This document shows, piece after piece, positions 37,960-47,288 of a DNA stretch of 64,000 bases. This DNA comes from Saccharibacillus qingshengii (GTDB taxonomy: Bacteria; Bacillota; Bacilli; Paenibacillales; Paenibacillaceae), in NCBI RefSeq assembly GCF_013185195.1, contig NZ_JAAZWC010000003.1, forward strand, positions 186,001-250,000, written 5' to 3'. Below the pieces are notes generated by a model. It was not told the origin of the DNA and searched no databases. It saw nothing but the letters and a program-made list of their open reading frames with translations. Position 1 is the stretch's first letter. The number at the start of each line of letters is the position of its first letter. The translations under genes were made by a program, and so were the position numbers.

Positions 37960-38271
37960 ATGATTCAAAACCATATGTTCAACCCGGTTCAAATGGCTAA
38001 CCGTGCGGTTTCCGGTGTTCAGGAGAGCGGGGGCGCAACGCCTCAGGAATCGATCGAGAACTTCGGCCAGTATTTGCAGGACGCTCTTCAAGGGGTATCG
38101 GACATGGAGAAAACGGCCGATACGACCGGGAAACAATTCATGCTTGGACAAGCGAATGTGGATCAGGTCATGATTACCGCCGAACAAGCTCTTCTCGGTC
38201 TTCAAATGACTTCGCAGGTGCGAAACAAAGTCATCGAAGCGTATCAGGAAATCATGCGGACACAACTGTAA
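37960..38271 (+). CDS. fliE: Flagellar hook-basal body protein FliE
   Basis: FliE connects the MS ring to the rod and is needed for early export. The 103-residue protein has the FliE block ANVDQVMITAEQALLGLQMTS and the C-terminal VIEAYQEIMRTQL. ATG follows AGAAAGGGAG. It sits between flgC and fliF, as in Bacillus. Confidence 0.96.
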   Translation: MIQNHMFNPVQMANRAVSGVQESGGATPQESIENFGQYLQDALQGVSDMEKTADTTGKQFMLGQANVDQVMITAEQALLGLQMTSQVRNKVIEAYQEIMRTQL

Positions 38272-38320
38272 AAGTAATCGAAAGCAAGTCAAGTACAATG
38301 CTGCGTAGTGGGGTGAAATT

Positions 38321-39913
38321 GTGAACGAAAGACTGACCCGAATAAGGGATTCGCTCTTGGGCTATTGGAACCGGCTCAGCAAAACCCAAAAGGGACTGCT
38401 GGTATCGACGGTCGCCATTACGCTGCTGACCATCGTAATTCTGACCATGCAATTTTCCAAAACGGAATATGAAGTGGCTTTTCAGGATATGAACAGCGAA
38501 GATGCGGCTGCGGCCATGACTTATCTGGATTCGGCCAGCATTCCGTACAAACTTGGCGCTGACGGTACGACTTTGTCGGTACCGAGTACGGATGCCGCGA
38601 GAGTTCGTGTGGATATCGGATCGCAGGGGATCATTCAGAACGGTTCGGTCGGTTTCAACAAAATGTTCGGAACGACCACTTCGGCTCTGGGAATGACCGA
38701 AAATGAATTCGACGTCAAATACAACAGCGCCTTAAATGGAGAAATTGAATCGCTGCTGAGAATGATGAGTGGTGTGGATACCGCGAAAGTGCTGATCAAC
38801 CTGCCGAAAGAAAGTTTGTTTGCGAGCAGCGAAGATCAGGAGCAGGCGTCTGCTTCCGTCGTCATGACTTTCAAACCGGGTTACCGGCCAAGTCAGGAAG
38901 TTGTAGACGGCTACTTCAATCTCGTCAAGACATCGGTGCCGAATCTGCCTGTTGACAATATTACGATTACAAGCGATAACACCGAATTGTACGCTTCGAA
39001 TGCAGGCAACGGCTTTGGAGCCGGAGCGGCAGGAGCGATTCAGGATAACCTGGCGATCCAGCGCAAATACGAAAGTGATATCGAAAAAAGCGTGAAAATG
39101 TTTCTCGGGAGTATAGTTGGGCCGGATCGGGTGAATGTACTCGTGGCTTCGAAGCTGAATTTTGATCAGGTCAACGCGGAAGAAGTTACGTATTCGCCCG
39201 TTGATGTAGAAAACATGCGGGGGATCGAGCTCAGCGTTCAGGATATTCAGGAGAGTTACACCGGAGCGGGCGCGGCAGAAGGCGGAGTCGCAGGAACCGG
39301 AACGGAAGCCGTTCCGACTTATCCGGGCGATACTTCATCCGGCCAGTCCACTTCGGAAAGCTCCAATAAAATTGTCAATTACCAAGTCAACCAAATCACC
39401 AAGCAAATCGTGCAAAGCCCTTATGTCGTAAAAGATTTAACCATAAACGTGGCGATTGAACCACCTGAGGGCAAAAGTGAATTGGACGACAACGTATCGG
39501 ACCCTGTGAAAAATGTTTTGTCTAATATTGTGTCAGCCTCACTGGCTGATTCCGGAGTGGACTATAGCGCAGATGATCTTGCAGCCAAAGTTCTTGTGTT
39601 TGGCTCGGTTCCACCAGGACAAGAGGCAGCAGCCGACGCCGGAATGTCGAGAACGCTGCTGTGGGGAATTATTGCCGGATTGGCCGTTCTGCTTGCCGCA
39701 GCGGTATTCCTGGTTCTGCGCCGCAGAAAAAGAAATCGGGAAGAAGAAGAGCTGCTTGAAGAAATGGCGCTTCCGACTCCTGCCGAAATGCCGTCCATCA
39801 ATCTGGATACGGTCAACGGAGAAAGCCAGATGCGCAAGCAGCTTGAATCGCTCGCCAAGAAAAAGCCGGACGAATTCGTTAATCTGCTGCGCACTTGGCT
39901 AGCTGATGAATAG
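38321..39913 (+). CDS. fliF: Flagellar MS-ring protein FliF
   Basis: FliF forms the membrane MS ring on which the basal body is built. The 530-residue protein has an N-terminal transmembrane helix (about 27-46), ring-building domains (LDSASIPYKLG; AKVLINLPKESLF; SVVMTFKPGYRPS), and a second helix near 443-463 (LLWGIIAGLAVLLAAAV). The cytoplasmic C-terminal tail (to DEFVNLLRTWLADE) binds FliG. GTG start after GGGGTG. Confidence 0.97.
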   Translation: MNERLTRIRDSLLGYWNRLSKTQKGLLVSTVAITLLTIVILTMQFSKTEYEVAFQDMNSEDAAAAMTYLDSASIPYKLGADGTTLSVPSTDAARVRVDIGSQGIIQNGSVGFNKMFGTTTSALGMTENEFDVKYNSALNGEIESLLRMMSGVDTAKVLINLPKESLFASSEDQEQASASVVMTFKPGYRPSQEVVDGYFNLVKTSVPNLPVDNITITSDNTELYASNAGNGFGAGAAGAIQDNLAIQRKYESDIEKSVKMFLGSIVGPDRVNVLVASKLNFDQVNAEEVTYSPVDVENMRGIELSVQDIQESYTGAGAAEGGVAGTGTEAVPTYPGDTSSGQSTSESSNKIVNYQVNQITKQIVQSPYVVKDLTINVAIEPPEGKSELDDNVSDPVKNVLSNIVSASLADSGVDYSADDLAAKVLVFGSVPPGQEAAADAGMSRTLLWGIIAGLAVLLAAAVFLVLRRRKRNREEEELLEEMALPTPAEMPSINLDTVNGESQMRKQLESLAKKKPDEFVNLLRTWLADE

Positions 39914-39925
39914 GAGTGAAGAAGT

Positions 39926-40942
39926 GTGGCCAAAGCAAGCGCGCAAACGTTAAGCGGTCGGCAGAAGGCTGCCATTCTGTTGATTTCGCTGGGGCCTGAA
40001 GTCTCGGCTCAAATATTCAAGCATCTGCGCGATGAAGAGATCGAGCAGCTTACGCTCGAAATTGCGAACGTCCGTAAAGTGGACAGCTCGGAGAAGGACT
40101 CGGTGCTTGCCGAGTTCCATCAGATCTGTCTTGCACAAGAATACATTTCGCAGGGCGGCATCAACTATGCAAAAGAAATTTTGCAAAAAGCGCTCGGCGA
40201 ACAAAAAGCTTTGGAAGTGATCAACCGTCTGACCGCTACCCTGCAGGTTCGCCCGTTCGACTTTGCACGCAAAGCCGATCCGAGTCAGATTTTGAACTTT
40301 ATCCAAAACGAAAATCCGCAGACGATCGCTCTTGTGCTGTCTTACCTGCAGTTCGAGCAGGCGTCGATCGTTCTTTCTTCGCTGCCTCAGGAGAAACAAG
40401 CCGAGGTGGCGCGCCGGATTGCGATGATGGACAGTACTTCTCCGGAAGTCATTGCCCAGGTCGAACGGATTCTCGAACAGAAACTTTCTTCGACCGTTAC
40501 GCAGGATTTTGCTACGGCGGGCGGCATCGAATCGATCGTCTCGATCCTGAACGGCGTCGACCGGGGAACGGAACGTACCATTTTGGATTCGCTCGAAATT
40601 CAGGATCCCGAACTGGCGGAAGAAATCAAGAAAAGAATGTTCGTATTCGAAGATATCGTCAATATCGACGACCGTTCGATCCAACGGATCATTCGCGATG
40701 TGGAAAATGCCGATCTGCAGCTTGCGCTCAAAGTCGCGAGCGAAGAAGTTCGCGAAGTGGTATTCAAGAACATGTCCAAACGGATGGCCGACACGTTCCG
40801 CGAAGAAATGGAATTCATGGGCCCGGTGCGGCTGCGTGACGTTGAAGAAGCCCAGACTCGTATCGTAAGCATTATACGTAAGCTGGAAGAAGCAGGCGAG
40901 ATCATCATCGCACGCGGTGGAGGAGATGATATTATTGTCTAA
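39926..40942 (+). CDS. fliG: Flagellar motor switch protein FliG
   Basis: FliG is the switch protein that couples the stator to rotation. The 338-residue product has the N-terminal FliF-binding domain (SGRQKAAILLISLGPEVS), a middle domain with ENPQTIALVLSYL (usually EHPQ), and the C-terminal charged helix with FVFEDIVNIDDRSIQRI. GTG start after AGGAGTG. Its 3' end overlaps fliH. Confidence 0.98.
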   Translation: MAKASAQTLSGRQKAAILLISLGPEVSAQIFKHLRDEEIEQLTLEIANVRKVDSSEKDSVLAEFHQICLAQEYISQGGINYAKEILQKALGEQKALEVINRLTATLQVRPFDFARKADPSQILNFIQNENPQTIALVLSYLQFEQASIVLSSLPQEKQAEVARRIAMMDSTSPEVIAQVERILEQKLSSTVTQDFATAGGIESIVSILNGVDRGTERTILDSLEIQDPELAEEIKKRMFVFEDIVNIDDRSIQRIIRDVENADLQLALKVASEEVREVVFKNMSKRMADTFREEMEFMGPVRLRDVEEAQTRIVSIIRKLEEAGEIIIARGGGDDIIV

Positions 40943-41759
40943 CCTCATTAAATCTTCGCAGTATGTGCCAAAAGAAGACTTTGTCAAACTGGATCTGCAT
41001 CGGCATTACGCTTCGCCCAAGCCGGAGGGTACGGAAGGATCCGACGAAACGTATCTTCCGGCAGTGGATCAACACACGATACAGACCAAAGACGAAATGA
41101 TCCGGGACGCGAAAGAGTTTGCGGAATTCCAGATTCGCGATGCCGCCGAGCAGGCCGAACGGATGCTGGCGGAAGCGGAGCAGCAGATCGAACTCTGGTG
41201 GCAGGAAAAGCGGGAGCAAGATGAGCTTCTGATCGAAGCAGTCAAGTCTCAGGGATTTCGCGAAGGTTATGAGGAAGGCCGGCTTCAAGCGGAAGCGGAG
41301 CTGAATGTTCAAATCCAGCAGGCTGCCGAAGAATCGCAGCTGTTGATCCAGGAAGCGGTTCGTACCAAGGGTGAAATCATTCAAGAAGCGGAACCGTTTC
41401 TTGTCGAACTCAGCTCGGCCATCGCCGAAAAGATTATCGACCGCAAGCTGGAGGAAGACGCGGCATTGACCCTGTCCTTGATCCGTCAGACCCTTGCGCG
41501 CAAAAGGGAACAGGGAACGATCACGCTCTGTGTGGCACCGGCCCAATTTTCGCTGATCAATTCGGCTCGTGAAGAGCTTGCTATGTCGATTGACTCGCAG
41601 GCAGAGCTTCAAATCCTGCCTGATTCCACGGTCAAAGACCGCGGCTGCGTCATTCGGTCGAATTTTGGCAGTGTGGATGCAAGAATCGATACCCAGCTCG
41701 CCGAAATCAAACGCGAACTGCTTCGATTGGCTCTGCACGAAGAAACGTCGGGGAGCTAG
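40935..41759 (+). CDS. fliH: Flagellar assembly protein FliH
   Basis: FliH regulates the export ATPase FliI and links it to the switch. The 274-residue protein is mostly helical with Gln/Glu/Ala-rich repeats (EFAEFQIRDAAEQAERMLAE; GYEEGRLQAEAELNVQ) and a C-terminal domain (VKDRGCVIRSNFGSVDARID). I place the start at TTG 40935 (MSNLIKSSQYVP), nine bases after AGGAG. Longer starts at 40917 or 40926 would overlap that site. It overlaps fliG by eight bases. Confidence 0.93.
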   Translation: MSNLIKSSQYVPKEDFVKLDLHRHYASPKPEGTEGSDETYLPAVDQHTIQTKDEMIRDAKEFAEFQIRDAAEQAERMLAEAEQQIELWWQEKREQDELLIEAVKSQGFREGYEEGRLQAEAELNVQIQQAAEESQLLIQEAVRTKGEIIQEAEPFLVELSSAIAEKIIDRKLEEDAALTLSLIRQTLARKREQGTITLCVAPAQFSLINSAREELAMSIDSQAELQILPDSTVKDRGCVIRSNFGSVDARIDTQLAEIKRELLRLALHEETSGS

Positions 41760-41767
41760 AATCGGAA

Positions 41768-41827
41768 GGGTACTCCTAGTCGATGAAGATTCCTATAGGA
41801 ACTTCAGTAGGAGCCCGGGTTTTTTTT
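41768..41827 (+). terminator. Intrinsic terminator inside the fla/che operon (fliH/fliI)
   Basis: An extended hairpin (GGGTACTCCTA with TAGGAGCCC; TGAA with TTCA; TTCC with GGAA at the tip) is followed by a T8 run. It lies in a 159-bp gap, whereas most internal gaps are under 50 bp. Confidence 0.8.
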
Positions 41828-41833
41828 AATGAC

Positions 41834-41852
41834 AAAATAGCACTTTTTAGCC
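41834..41852 (+). repeat. 19-bp motif, copy 1 (before fliI)
   Basis: AAAATAGCACTTTTTAGCC. It matches copy 2 (47289-47307) at 18 of 19 bases. Each copy lies in a large internal gap of the operon, preceded by ATGAC and followed by a T-run. Confidence 0.85.
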
Positions 41853-41918
41853 TTAGTGGTTTTTTTATAAGCATGTAGAATAAGGGTATAAAGCGAATGA
41901 CGGTGCGGAGGTGATGGG

Positions 41919-43238
41919 ATGAAAGAATTTCTAGTCGACAAATACTTGGAACAGCTTAAACAGCTCGATCCGGTTCGAGTGAACGGCAAGGTAACACAGG
42001 TTATCGGGCTGATGGTGGAATCGGAAGGGCCGGATGCAAGTATCGGCGAGGTGTGCTACATCTATCCCACCAAAACCGCTGCGCCGCTCCAGGCCGAAGT
42101 CGTCGGATTCCGGGACAACAAAGTGCTGCTGATGCCGCTGGGCGAGCTGCAGTCGATCGGCCCGGGATGCGACGTGGTCGGCACAGGTAAACCACTGACC
42201 GTTCAAGTAGGGTCGGAGCTGCTGGGCAAAGTGCTCGACGGTCTGGGAAGACCGCTTGACGGTTCGCTGCTTCCGGCACGAATGGCCCATGCTTCAACGT
42301 TCAACATTCCAAGCAATCCGCTGCAGCGTCCGAGAGTGCACGAGCCGATCAACGTCGGTGTGCGGGCGATCGACGGACTGCTGACAATCGGCAAAGGACA
42401 GCGGGTCGGCATCTTCGCCGGATCGGGTGTCGGAAAAAGTACGCTGATGGGAATGATTGCACGTAATACTTCGGCCGACATCAACGTGATCGCTTTGGTC
42501 GGAGAACGGGGCCGGGAAGTACTGGACTTCATTGAACGGGATTTGGGAGAGGAAGGGCTGGCACGTTCGGTCGTGATCGTCGCTACCTCCGATCAGCCGG
42601 CTCTGGTTCGAATCAAGGCTGCCCTAATCGCAACGAGCATCGCCGAATATTACCGGGACCGGGGAATGAACGTCATGATGATGATGGACTCGGTAACGCG
42701 TTACGCGATGGCCCAGCGCGAAGTCGGATTGGCCGTAGGCGAGCCGCCGGCGATGCGAGGATATACGCCTTCGGTGTTCGCAAGCCTGCCGAAGCTGCTG
42801 GAACGTGCGGGAACGGGGCCTACCGGATCGATCACCGCTTTCTACACGGTGCTCGTCGACGGCGACGACATGAACGAACCGATCGCCGATGCGGTACGCG
42901 GGATTCTGGACGGCCACATCGTACTGAACCGCGGCATTGCGAATCGGGGACATTTTCCGGCAATCGACGTACTGGCCAGCATCAGTCGGGTCATGAAAGA
43001 TATCTCGCCGGAAATTCAAACGGATGCGGCGAACAATCTCAAACGGCTGCTCTCGGTATACAAAGAATCGGAAGACTTGATCAACATCGGAGCTTACCAA
43101 AGAGGTTCAAGCGCCGAGATCGACGAAGCGATAGAAAATATCCAACGCATCTGGGACTTCACGAAACAAAAGGTAGACGAAAAAACGACGCTGCACGAAA
43201 CGATAGAGCGTTTAATCCAAGAATTCTCAAGGAGCTGA
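41919..43238 (+). CDS. fliI: Flagellar export ATPase FliI
   Basis: FliI is the hexameric ATPase of flagellar type III export, homologous to the F1 beta subunit. The 439-residue protein has Walker A GIFAGSGVGKSTLMG, the VALVGERGREVLDF motif, Walker B MMMMDSVTRYAMAQRE, and the export-specific FASLPKLLERAG. ATG follows GCGGAGGTG. It is preceded by the internal terminator and the 19-bp motif, so its expression may be set separately from fliH. Confidence 0.98.
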   Translation: MKEFLVDKYLEQLKQLDPVRVNGKVTQVIGLMVESEGPDASIGEVCYIYPTKTAAPLQAEVVGFRDNKVLLMPLGELQSIGPGCDVVGTGKPLTVQVGSELLGKVLDGLGRPLDGSLLPARMAHASTFNIPSNPLQRPRVHEPINVGVRAIDGLLTIGKGQRVGIFAGSGVGKSTLMGMIARNTSADINVIALVGERGREVLDFIERDLGEEGLARSVVIVATSDQPALVRIKAALIATSIAEYYRDRGMNVMMMMDSVTRYAMAQREVGLAVGEPPAMRGYTPSVFASLPKLLERAGTGPTGSITAFYTVLVDGDDMNEPIADAVRGILDGHIVLNRGIANRGHFPAIDVLASISRVMKDISPEIQTDAANNLKRLLSVYKESEDLINIGAYQRGSSAEIDEAIENIQRIWDFTKQKVDEKTTLHETIERLIQEFSRS

Positions 43239-43247
43239 CCTTAAGAA

Positions 43248-43694
43248 ATGTTGAAATTCAACTATTCTTTCCAAAAAGTCGTGGATCTGAAAACAAGCGA
43301 AAAAAATCATGCCGAAATGCATCTTTCTTCGGCAATCGGACAACTGCAAGCTGAGACGCACACATTAGGACAACTGTTTTCCGATAAAGATCATATGGTC
43401 GATTCCCTTCAGGACAAAGCCACAAACGCGGTTTCAGCTTTCCAACTCCAGCAGATGCAGGATTATATCAACTATATCGATCAGTGCATTTTACAAAAAC
43501 GTCAAGACATTCAAATGGCACAGGTAAAAGTCGAAGAAAAGAAAGAGCACCTGACCACCAAAATGCTGGACGAAAAAGTATGGCTGCAGGCGCGCGGAAA
43601 AGCGCTGGAATCGTTCCAAAAAGACGAAGGACTGCGCGAGCAAAATGAACTTGACGAGATGGCGACCGTTCGTTTCGCCTCACGGGCCCGCTAA
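43248..43694 (+). CDS. fliJ: Flagellar export chaperone FliJ
   Basis: FliJ is a small coiled-coil protein of the export ATPase complex. The 148-residue product starts MLKFNYSFQKVVDLKTSEKN, typical of the family, and is almost entirely helical (QQMQDYINYIDQCILQKRQD). It lies 9 bp after fliI, the conserved position. Sequence identity in this family is low, so synteny adds much of the support. Confidence 0.93.
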   Translation: MLKFNYSFQKVVDLKTSEKNHAEMHLSSAIGQLQAETHTLGQLFSDKDHMVDSLQDKATNAVSAFQLQQMQDYINYIDQCILQKRQDIQMAQVKVEEKKEHLTTKMLDEKVWLQARGKALESFQKDEGLREQNELDEMATVRFASRAR

Positions 43695-43735
43695 CAGCAA
43701 AACGGGCAGCGCAGGTGCAAAAGGAGGTCAAATAC

Positions 43736-44680
43736 ATGGCAAAAGCCGGAACGGAAGTCGAATTGGATCTGGAGCAGCCTTCGGGCAGTAAAGCCGGACG
43801 AATTCTCTTGTTCGCCGTACCGATCTTGTTCACGGTTGTATTGGTTGGGGCGCTGTTGGCCTTATCCAATCCCACTACACGCAATACCGTATTGGAGACG
43901 GCGAACAAGGTGCCGGTCGTAGGATCGATGTTTCCCAAACCAACCTATACGCCGGAACAGCAGGCGCAGAAGAAGGAAGAGAAACAGGTCGAAAGCGCGG
44001 AAGCGACAATCAATGAACTAAAAACGCAGCTGACCAAGAAAAATACCGAATTGAAAACGGTCCAGCAGGCTCAAGTCGACACGCAAAAGAAAGTGGACGA
44101 TTTGACGAAAAAGCTGGAGACGGCGCAGGCCAAGCCAAAAGACGCGGCCGCTGAAAAAGAACCCGAGAAGCCAAGCGATCAGGTCAAGCAGTTGGCTCAA
44201 ACTTACGGTTCCATGAGCGCCAGCAAAGCGGCTCCTATTCTTGAAACGCTGACAGATGCGGAAATTGCCATGATTCTGAATGCTATGAACACGGAGCAGC
44301 GCTCCTCGATCATGCAGAAGATGGCAGCCGACAAAGCGGCCAAAGTATCGATTATGCTTAAAAATGCGTCGTCTCCTTCCAAGCTGGAAGCGGCGGCCAA
44401 CACGGCGCGTGCGGCTGCGGACAAGGCGGCACAACCTGCACAGGCGGCATCTCCAAGCGGAGCTTCGCTCAACCAGGATCAGTTGGCTCAAACTTTCTCT
44501 TCCATGGAAGCTTCCAGTGCTTCAACCTTACTGGCCCAAATGGCCAAAACCAACCAAACAAAGGTGCTGACCATTTTGAAATCGGTAGACGATACGACGC
44601 GTTCCAATATCCTGTCGCAAATGGCAGGTACGGACAGCGAAACAGCCGCTTCGTTGGCTAACAAATTAATCGGCGGTTAA
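43736..44680 (+). CDS. MotE-like protein (YlxF position) with two MgtE-N-like repeats
   Basis: This 314-residue protein has a short cytoplasmic N-terminus, a transmembrane helix (about 23-43), and a coiled coil (about 70-135). The C-terminus has two related segments: LAQTYGSMSASKAAPILETL with LNAMNTEQRSSIMQKM, then LAQTFSSMEASSASTLLAQM with LKSVDDTTRSNILSQM. These match the MotE/MgtE N-terminal helical repeat. MotE-type proteins act as chaperones or periplasmic partners of MotC elsewhere. YlxF in Bacillus sits in the same place, between fliJ and fliK. ATG follows AAAGGAGGT. Confidence 0.85.
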   Translation: MAKAGTEVELDLEQPSGSKAGRILLFAVPILFTVVLVGALLALSNPTTRNTVLETANKVPVVGSMFPKPTYTPEQQAQKKEEKQVESAEATINELKTQLTKKNTELKTVQQAQVDTQKKVDDLTKKLETAQAKPKDAAAEKEPEKPSDQVKQLAQTYGSMSASKAAPILETLTDAEIAMILNAMNTEQRSSIMQKMAADKAAKVSIMLKNASSPSKLEAAANTARAAADKAAQPAQAASPSGASLNQDQLAQTFSSMEASSASTLLAQMAKTNQTKVLTILKSVDDTTRSNILSQMAGTDSETAASLANKLIGG

Positions 44681-44710
44681 AGCCACTTGAGAGGAGGTGA
44701 AACAATAAAA

Positions 44711-46186
44711 ATGGGAATGACGATTCCAGGTATGACAGTCGCCGCTTCGGCACCTGCGGCAGGAGGAAAAGCTACAGCCGCTGCTGCGGGAAGTGGTGCG
44801 GCAGCCGTGTTCGGTCAGTCGCTCCAGCAGTTAATGGGAGCCACAGCAGCGGGAACCGCCTCGGGAGAAACGGCCGAGACGCCAACCAACCCCTTGTTGT
44901 CCGCCCTGCAGCAGTTGATTGCGGCAGCAGCGGGAACTACGGAAGACGGCCGCGGCTCCAACGCGCCGGCCGCGGAAGAACTTGACGTAAAACTTGAAGA
45001 ATTGATGAAGCAGTTGGACACACTCGATGAACAGATTACGGAAAATCCGGAATTGATGTCCACCCTTCAAGGTTGGATTCAACAGGCTCAAACGCTGCTG
45101 TTGGCGAAAGAAGAGTCCGGTGAGCAGGGCGAGGCGAATCAAACGGTTCAAGTCGTACAGACGAATGGCGTGATGCCGCAACCGGTAACCGGTCAGCAGA
45201 GTGAAGCGGGTCTTCCTCAGCAGACTCCAGCAATCGAAGCCCTGGCTTCCAATCCTGCCACGTTAAAATTTGCTTTGCAGGATACGGTGGCCCAGCTTAT
45301 TGAACTGCAGCAGTCGAATGAAACGGATCCTCAACTGAAAGTACAGGCTGGGCAGGCACTCGCGGCTCTGGAAGAGACGATTCAAACGATTGAAACCAAG
45401 ATTCAACAGAGTCAGGTTAAGTCGGCCTCGGTACTGCAGGGAACGGAAGTTACTGCGATTCAAGAAGAAACCCAGTCTGCGAAAACCGAACAATCGACGG
45501 TCAAGCCAGCGGTTGAAGGACAGATCAAACACGCGGGAGATTCGACGGTCGTATCGTCGAAAAACCAAAGTCAGTCGTCCGGAAATGGAACCCAGCAGGA
45601 CGGACAGACTTCGGAAGAAGCTCCGCAGGAATTCAAGCTGCAGGGAACGATCACGGCCGGAGAGTTGGCGCTTCGCACAAACGGTCTGACTCCAGCCAAG
45701 CCTGTTGAAGCCGTACCGGTCCATCGGATGGCTCAAGAAGTAGAGAAGCTCGTGGTAGACCGTTTGGAAATTTTGCAAAAGCAAGGATTTACCGAAGCGA
45801 AAATATCGCTGACACCGGATCATCTCGGTAAAGTGGATATTCGGATTACGATGCACGCCGGACAGCTGGTTGCGCACTTTGTAACGGAACATGCCGCAGC
45901 CAAGGATATGCTGGAACAGCAGATGATTCAACTTAGAGGCTCGCTGCAAGGACAAGGGTTGACCGTAGAAAGACTTGAAGTTACACAAAGTTCTTCGCTG
46001 CAGTCGCAGATGGATCAAAACGGCGGTCAGGCAAACAGCGGACAGCAGCAGGGAAGACGTTCGCGTACACGGGAAGAAGCTAATGAGGATGCAAGATTGA
46101 CGGCTGAACTTGGCGAAGAACTCGGCGAATGGTTGAGACAGAAGACGGCCGTACAGTCCGGAAGCTCGTTCATCGCAGAAGCTTAA
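44711..46186 (+). CDS. fliK: Flagellar hook-length control protein FliK
   Basis: FliK measures hook length and switches export to filament subunits through FlhB. The 491-residue protein has an Ala/Gln/Thr-rich N-terminal and middle region. The conserved C-terminal domain (about 350-430) contains VVDRLEILQKQGFTEAKISL, the PDHLGKVDIRI motif, and LEQQMIQLRGSLQGQGL. ATG 44711 is 11 bases after GAGGAGGTG. It lies between the MotE-like gene and flgD. Confidence 0.93.
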   Translation: MGMTIPGMTVAASAPAAGGKATAAAAGSGAAAVFGQSLQQLMGATAAGTASGETAETPTNPLLSALQQLIAAAAGTTEDGRGSNAPAAEELDVKLEELMKQLDTLDEQITENPELMSTLQGWIQQAQTLLLAKEESGEQGEANQTVQVVQTNGVMPQPVTGQQSEAGLPQQTPAIEALASNPATLKFALQDTVAQLIELQQSNETDPQLKVQAGQALAALEETIQTIETKIQQSQVKSASVLQGTEVTAIQEETQSAKTEQSTVKPAVEGQIKHAGDSTVVSSKNQSQSSGNGTQQDGQTSEEAPQEFKLQGTITAGELALRTNGLTPAKPVEAVPVHRMAQEVEKLVVDRLEILQKQGFTEAKISLTPDHLGKVDIRITMHAGQLVAHFVTEHAAAKDMLEQQMIQLRGSLQGQGLTVERLEVTQSSSLQSQMDQNGGQANSGQQQGRRSRTREEANEDARLTAELGEELGEWLRQKTAVQSGSSFIAEA

Positions 46187-46207
46187 CTTAGACAGGAGGG
46201 CAACTTT

Positions 46208-46861
46208 TTGGTAAATGATAATGTCTCGACTTCAAACATTTGGCCCAACTATTCGGCGCAGAATGTGCAAAAGGCATCGGCCGCTTCCTCCAAAGACTCG
46301 GCAACGATGGGCAAAGAGCAATTTCTGACGATTCTGATTGCACAGCTCAAAAACCAGGATCCGCTCGCTCCGATGGATAATTCGCAGTTTACCGCTCAAA
46401 TGGCGCAGTTTTCCTCGCTGGAGCAGTTGATGAATATGTCCACGCAGCTGACACAGATGAATTCTTCGATGGGATCGGCTTCGCAGCTGATCGGTCAGAA
46501 AATCACTTGGTACGATGAAGAATCGAAAAATTATTTGACCGGCGATGTGGCTTCCGTTCTGCAAAAAGACGGCAAGATGTTTGCGGCAGTCGGTAAATAT
46601 CTGGTTCCTACCTCGGATATCACCATGGTAGAACCCGCAGGAACAACCGGCGAAAAAACCGAAGGTGCAGTGCCTGTCAAAGCCGAAACAGAGGCTTCAG
46701 CCGAGGATAAAGCGGCGGTCGCAACCGATACGAAAGCAGCGGAACCGACAGCGGAAGCTCAAGCCGCGGCAGCGCAAACGAATCAAATCCAGCCCTCACC
46801 AAACTCTACAGAGGAGGCTGCCGGGACTTCGATATCCGGCGATAACGGAGGTGTAAAATGA
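46208..46861 (+). CDS. flgD: Flagellar hook-capping protein FlgD
   Basis: FlgD is the scaffold for hook assembly. The 217-residue protein has the family core MGKEQFLTILIAQLKNQDP through TAQMAQFSSLEQLMNMS, a short middle domain, and an Ala/Glu/Gln-rich tail. Start is TTG 46208 after AGGAGGG. The stop overlaps the next gene by four bases (ATGA). Confidence 0.94.
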   Translation: MVNDNVSTSNIWPNYSAQNVQKASAASSKDSATMGKEQFLTILIAQLKNQDPLAPMDNSQFTAQMAQFSSLEQLMNMSTQLTQMNSSMGSASQLIGQKITWYDEESKNYLTGDVASVLQKDGKMFAAVGKYLVPTSDITMVEPAGTTGEKTEGAVPVKAETEASAEDKAAVATDTKAAEPTAEAQAAAAQTNQIQPSPNSTEEAAGTSISGDNGGVK

Positions 46862-47232
46862 ATGACCCGATTCGCGTAGGACAGCTATATCCGGCGAAAA
46901 TACCGCCAAAAACATCGCGGGGAACGACAGCTCCGGCCGTCGGCAAAGAAAGTTTCCAGACGGTGCTCGAAGACAAAATGCTGAAATTCAGCGGGCATGC
47001 GTCCAAAAGGCTTGAGCAGCGTGGAATCGAATTCAATCCCGAACAGCTTCGCAAAATCGGCAGCGCGATCGATAAAGCCGCGGCCAAAGGGTCCAAAGAA
47101 TCGCTGCTTCTTATGCAGGATATGGCCCTGATCGTAAACGTCCGCAACCGAACCGTAGTTACGGCAGTCGACGGGGGATCGATGAAAGACAATGTATTCA
47201 CCCAAATCGACAGCGCCGTCATTGTTTCCTAG
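46858..47232 (+). CDS. Flagellar operon protein (flg_new family, TIGR02530 type)
   Basis: This 124-residue protein of the flagellar-operon family has the central FSGHASKRLEQRGIEFN and ALIVNVRNRTVVTAVDGGS. Proteins like this lie between flgD and flgE in many Firmicutes; the biochemical role is not known. It overlaps flgD by four bases, and the long gap after it precedes flgE. Confidence 0.88.
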   Translation: MNDPIRVGQLYPAKIPPKTSRGTTAPAVGKESFQTVLEDKMLKFSGHASKRLEQRGIEFNPEQLRKIGSAIDKAAAKGSKESLLLMQDMALIVNVRNRTVVTAVDGGSMKDNVFTQIDSAVIVS

Positions 47233-47288
47233 TTTAAACGGCTGGCCCGATAGGAAGCCGTATTACCGCCGAACGCATGACGCGGTAA

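Noticed and set aside
41834-41848. ComK-type AAAA-N5-TTTT box in motif copy 1
   Set aside because: The spacer is six bases and copy 2 lacks the TTTT half, so it does not fit a ComK box.
41828-41918. c-di-GMP (GEMM) riboswitch in the fliI leader
   Set aside because: The conserved GEMM core and tetraloop-receptor sequences are not present. The same holds for the flgE leader.
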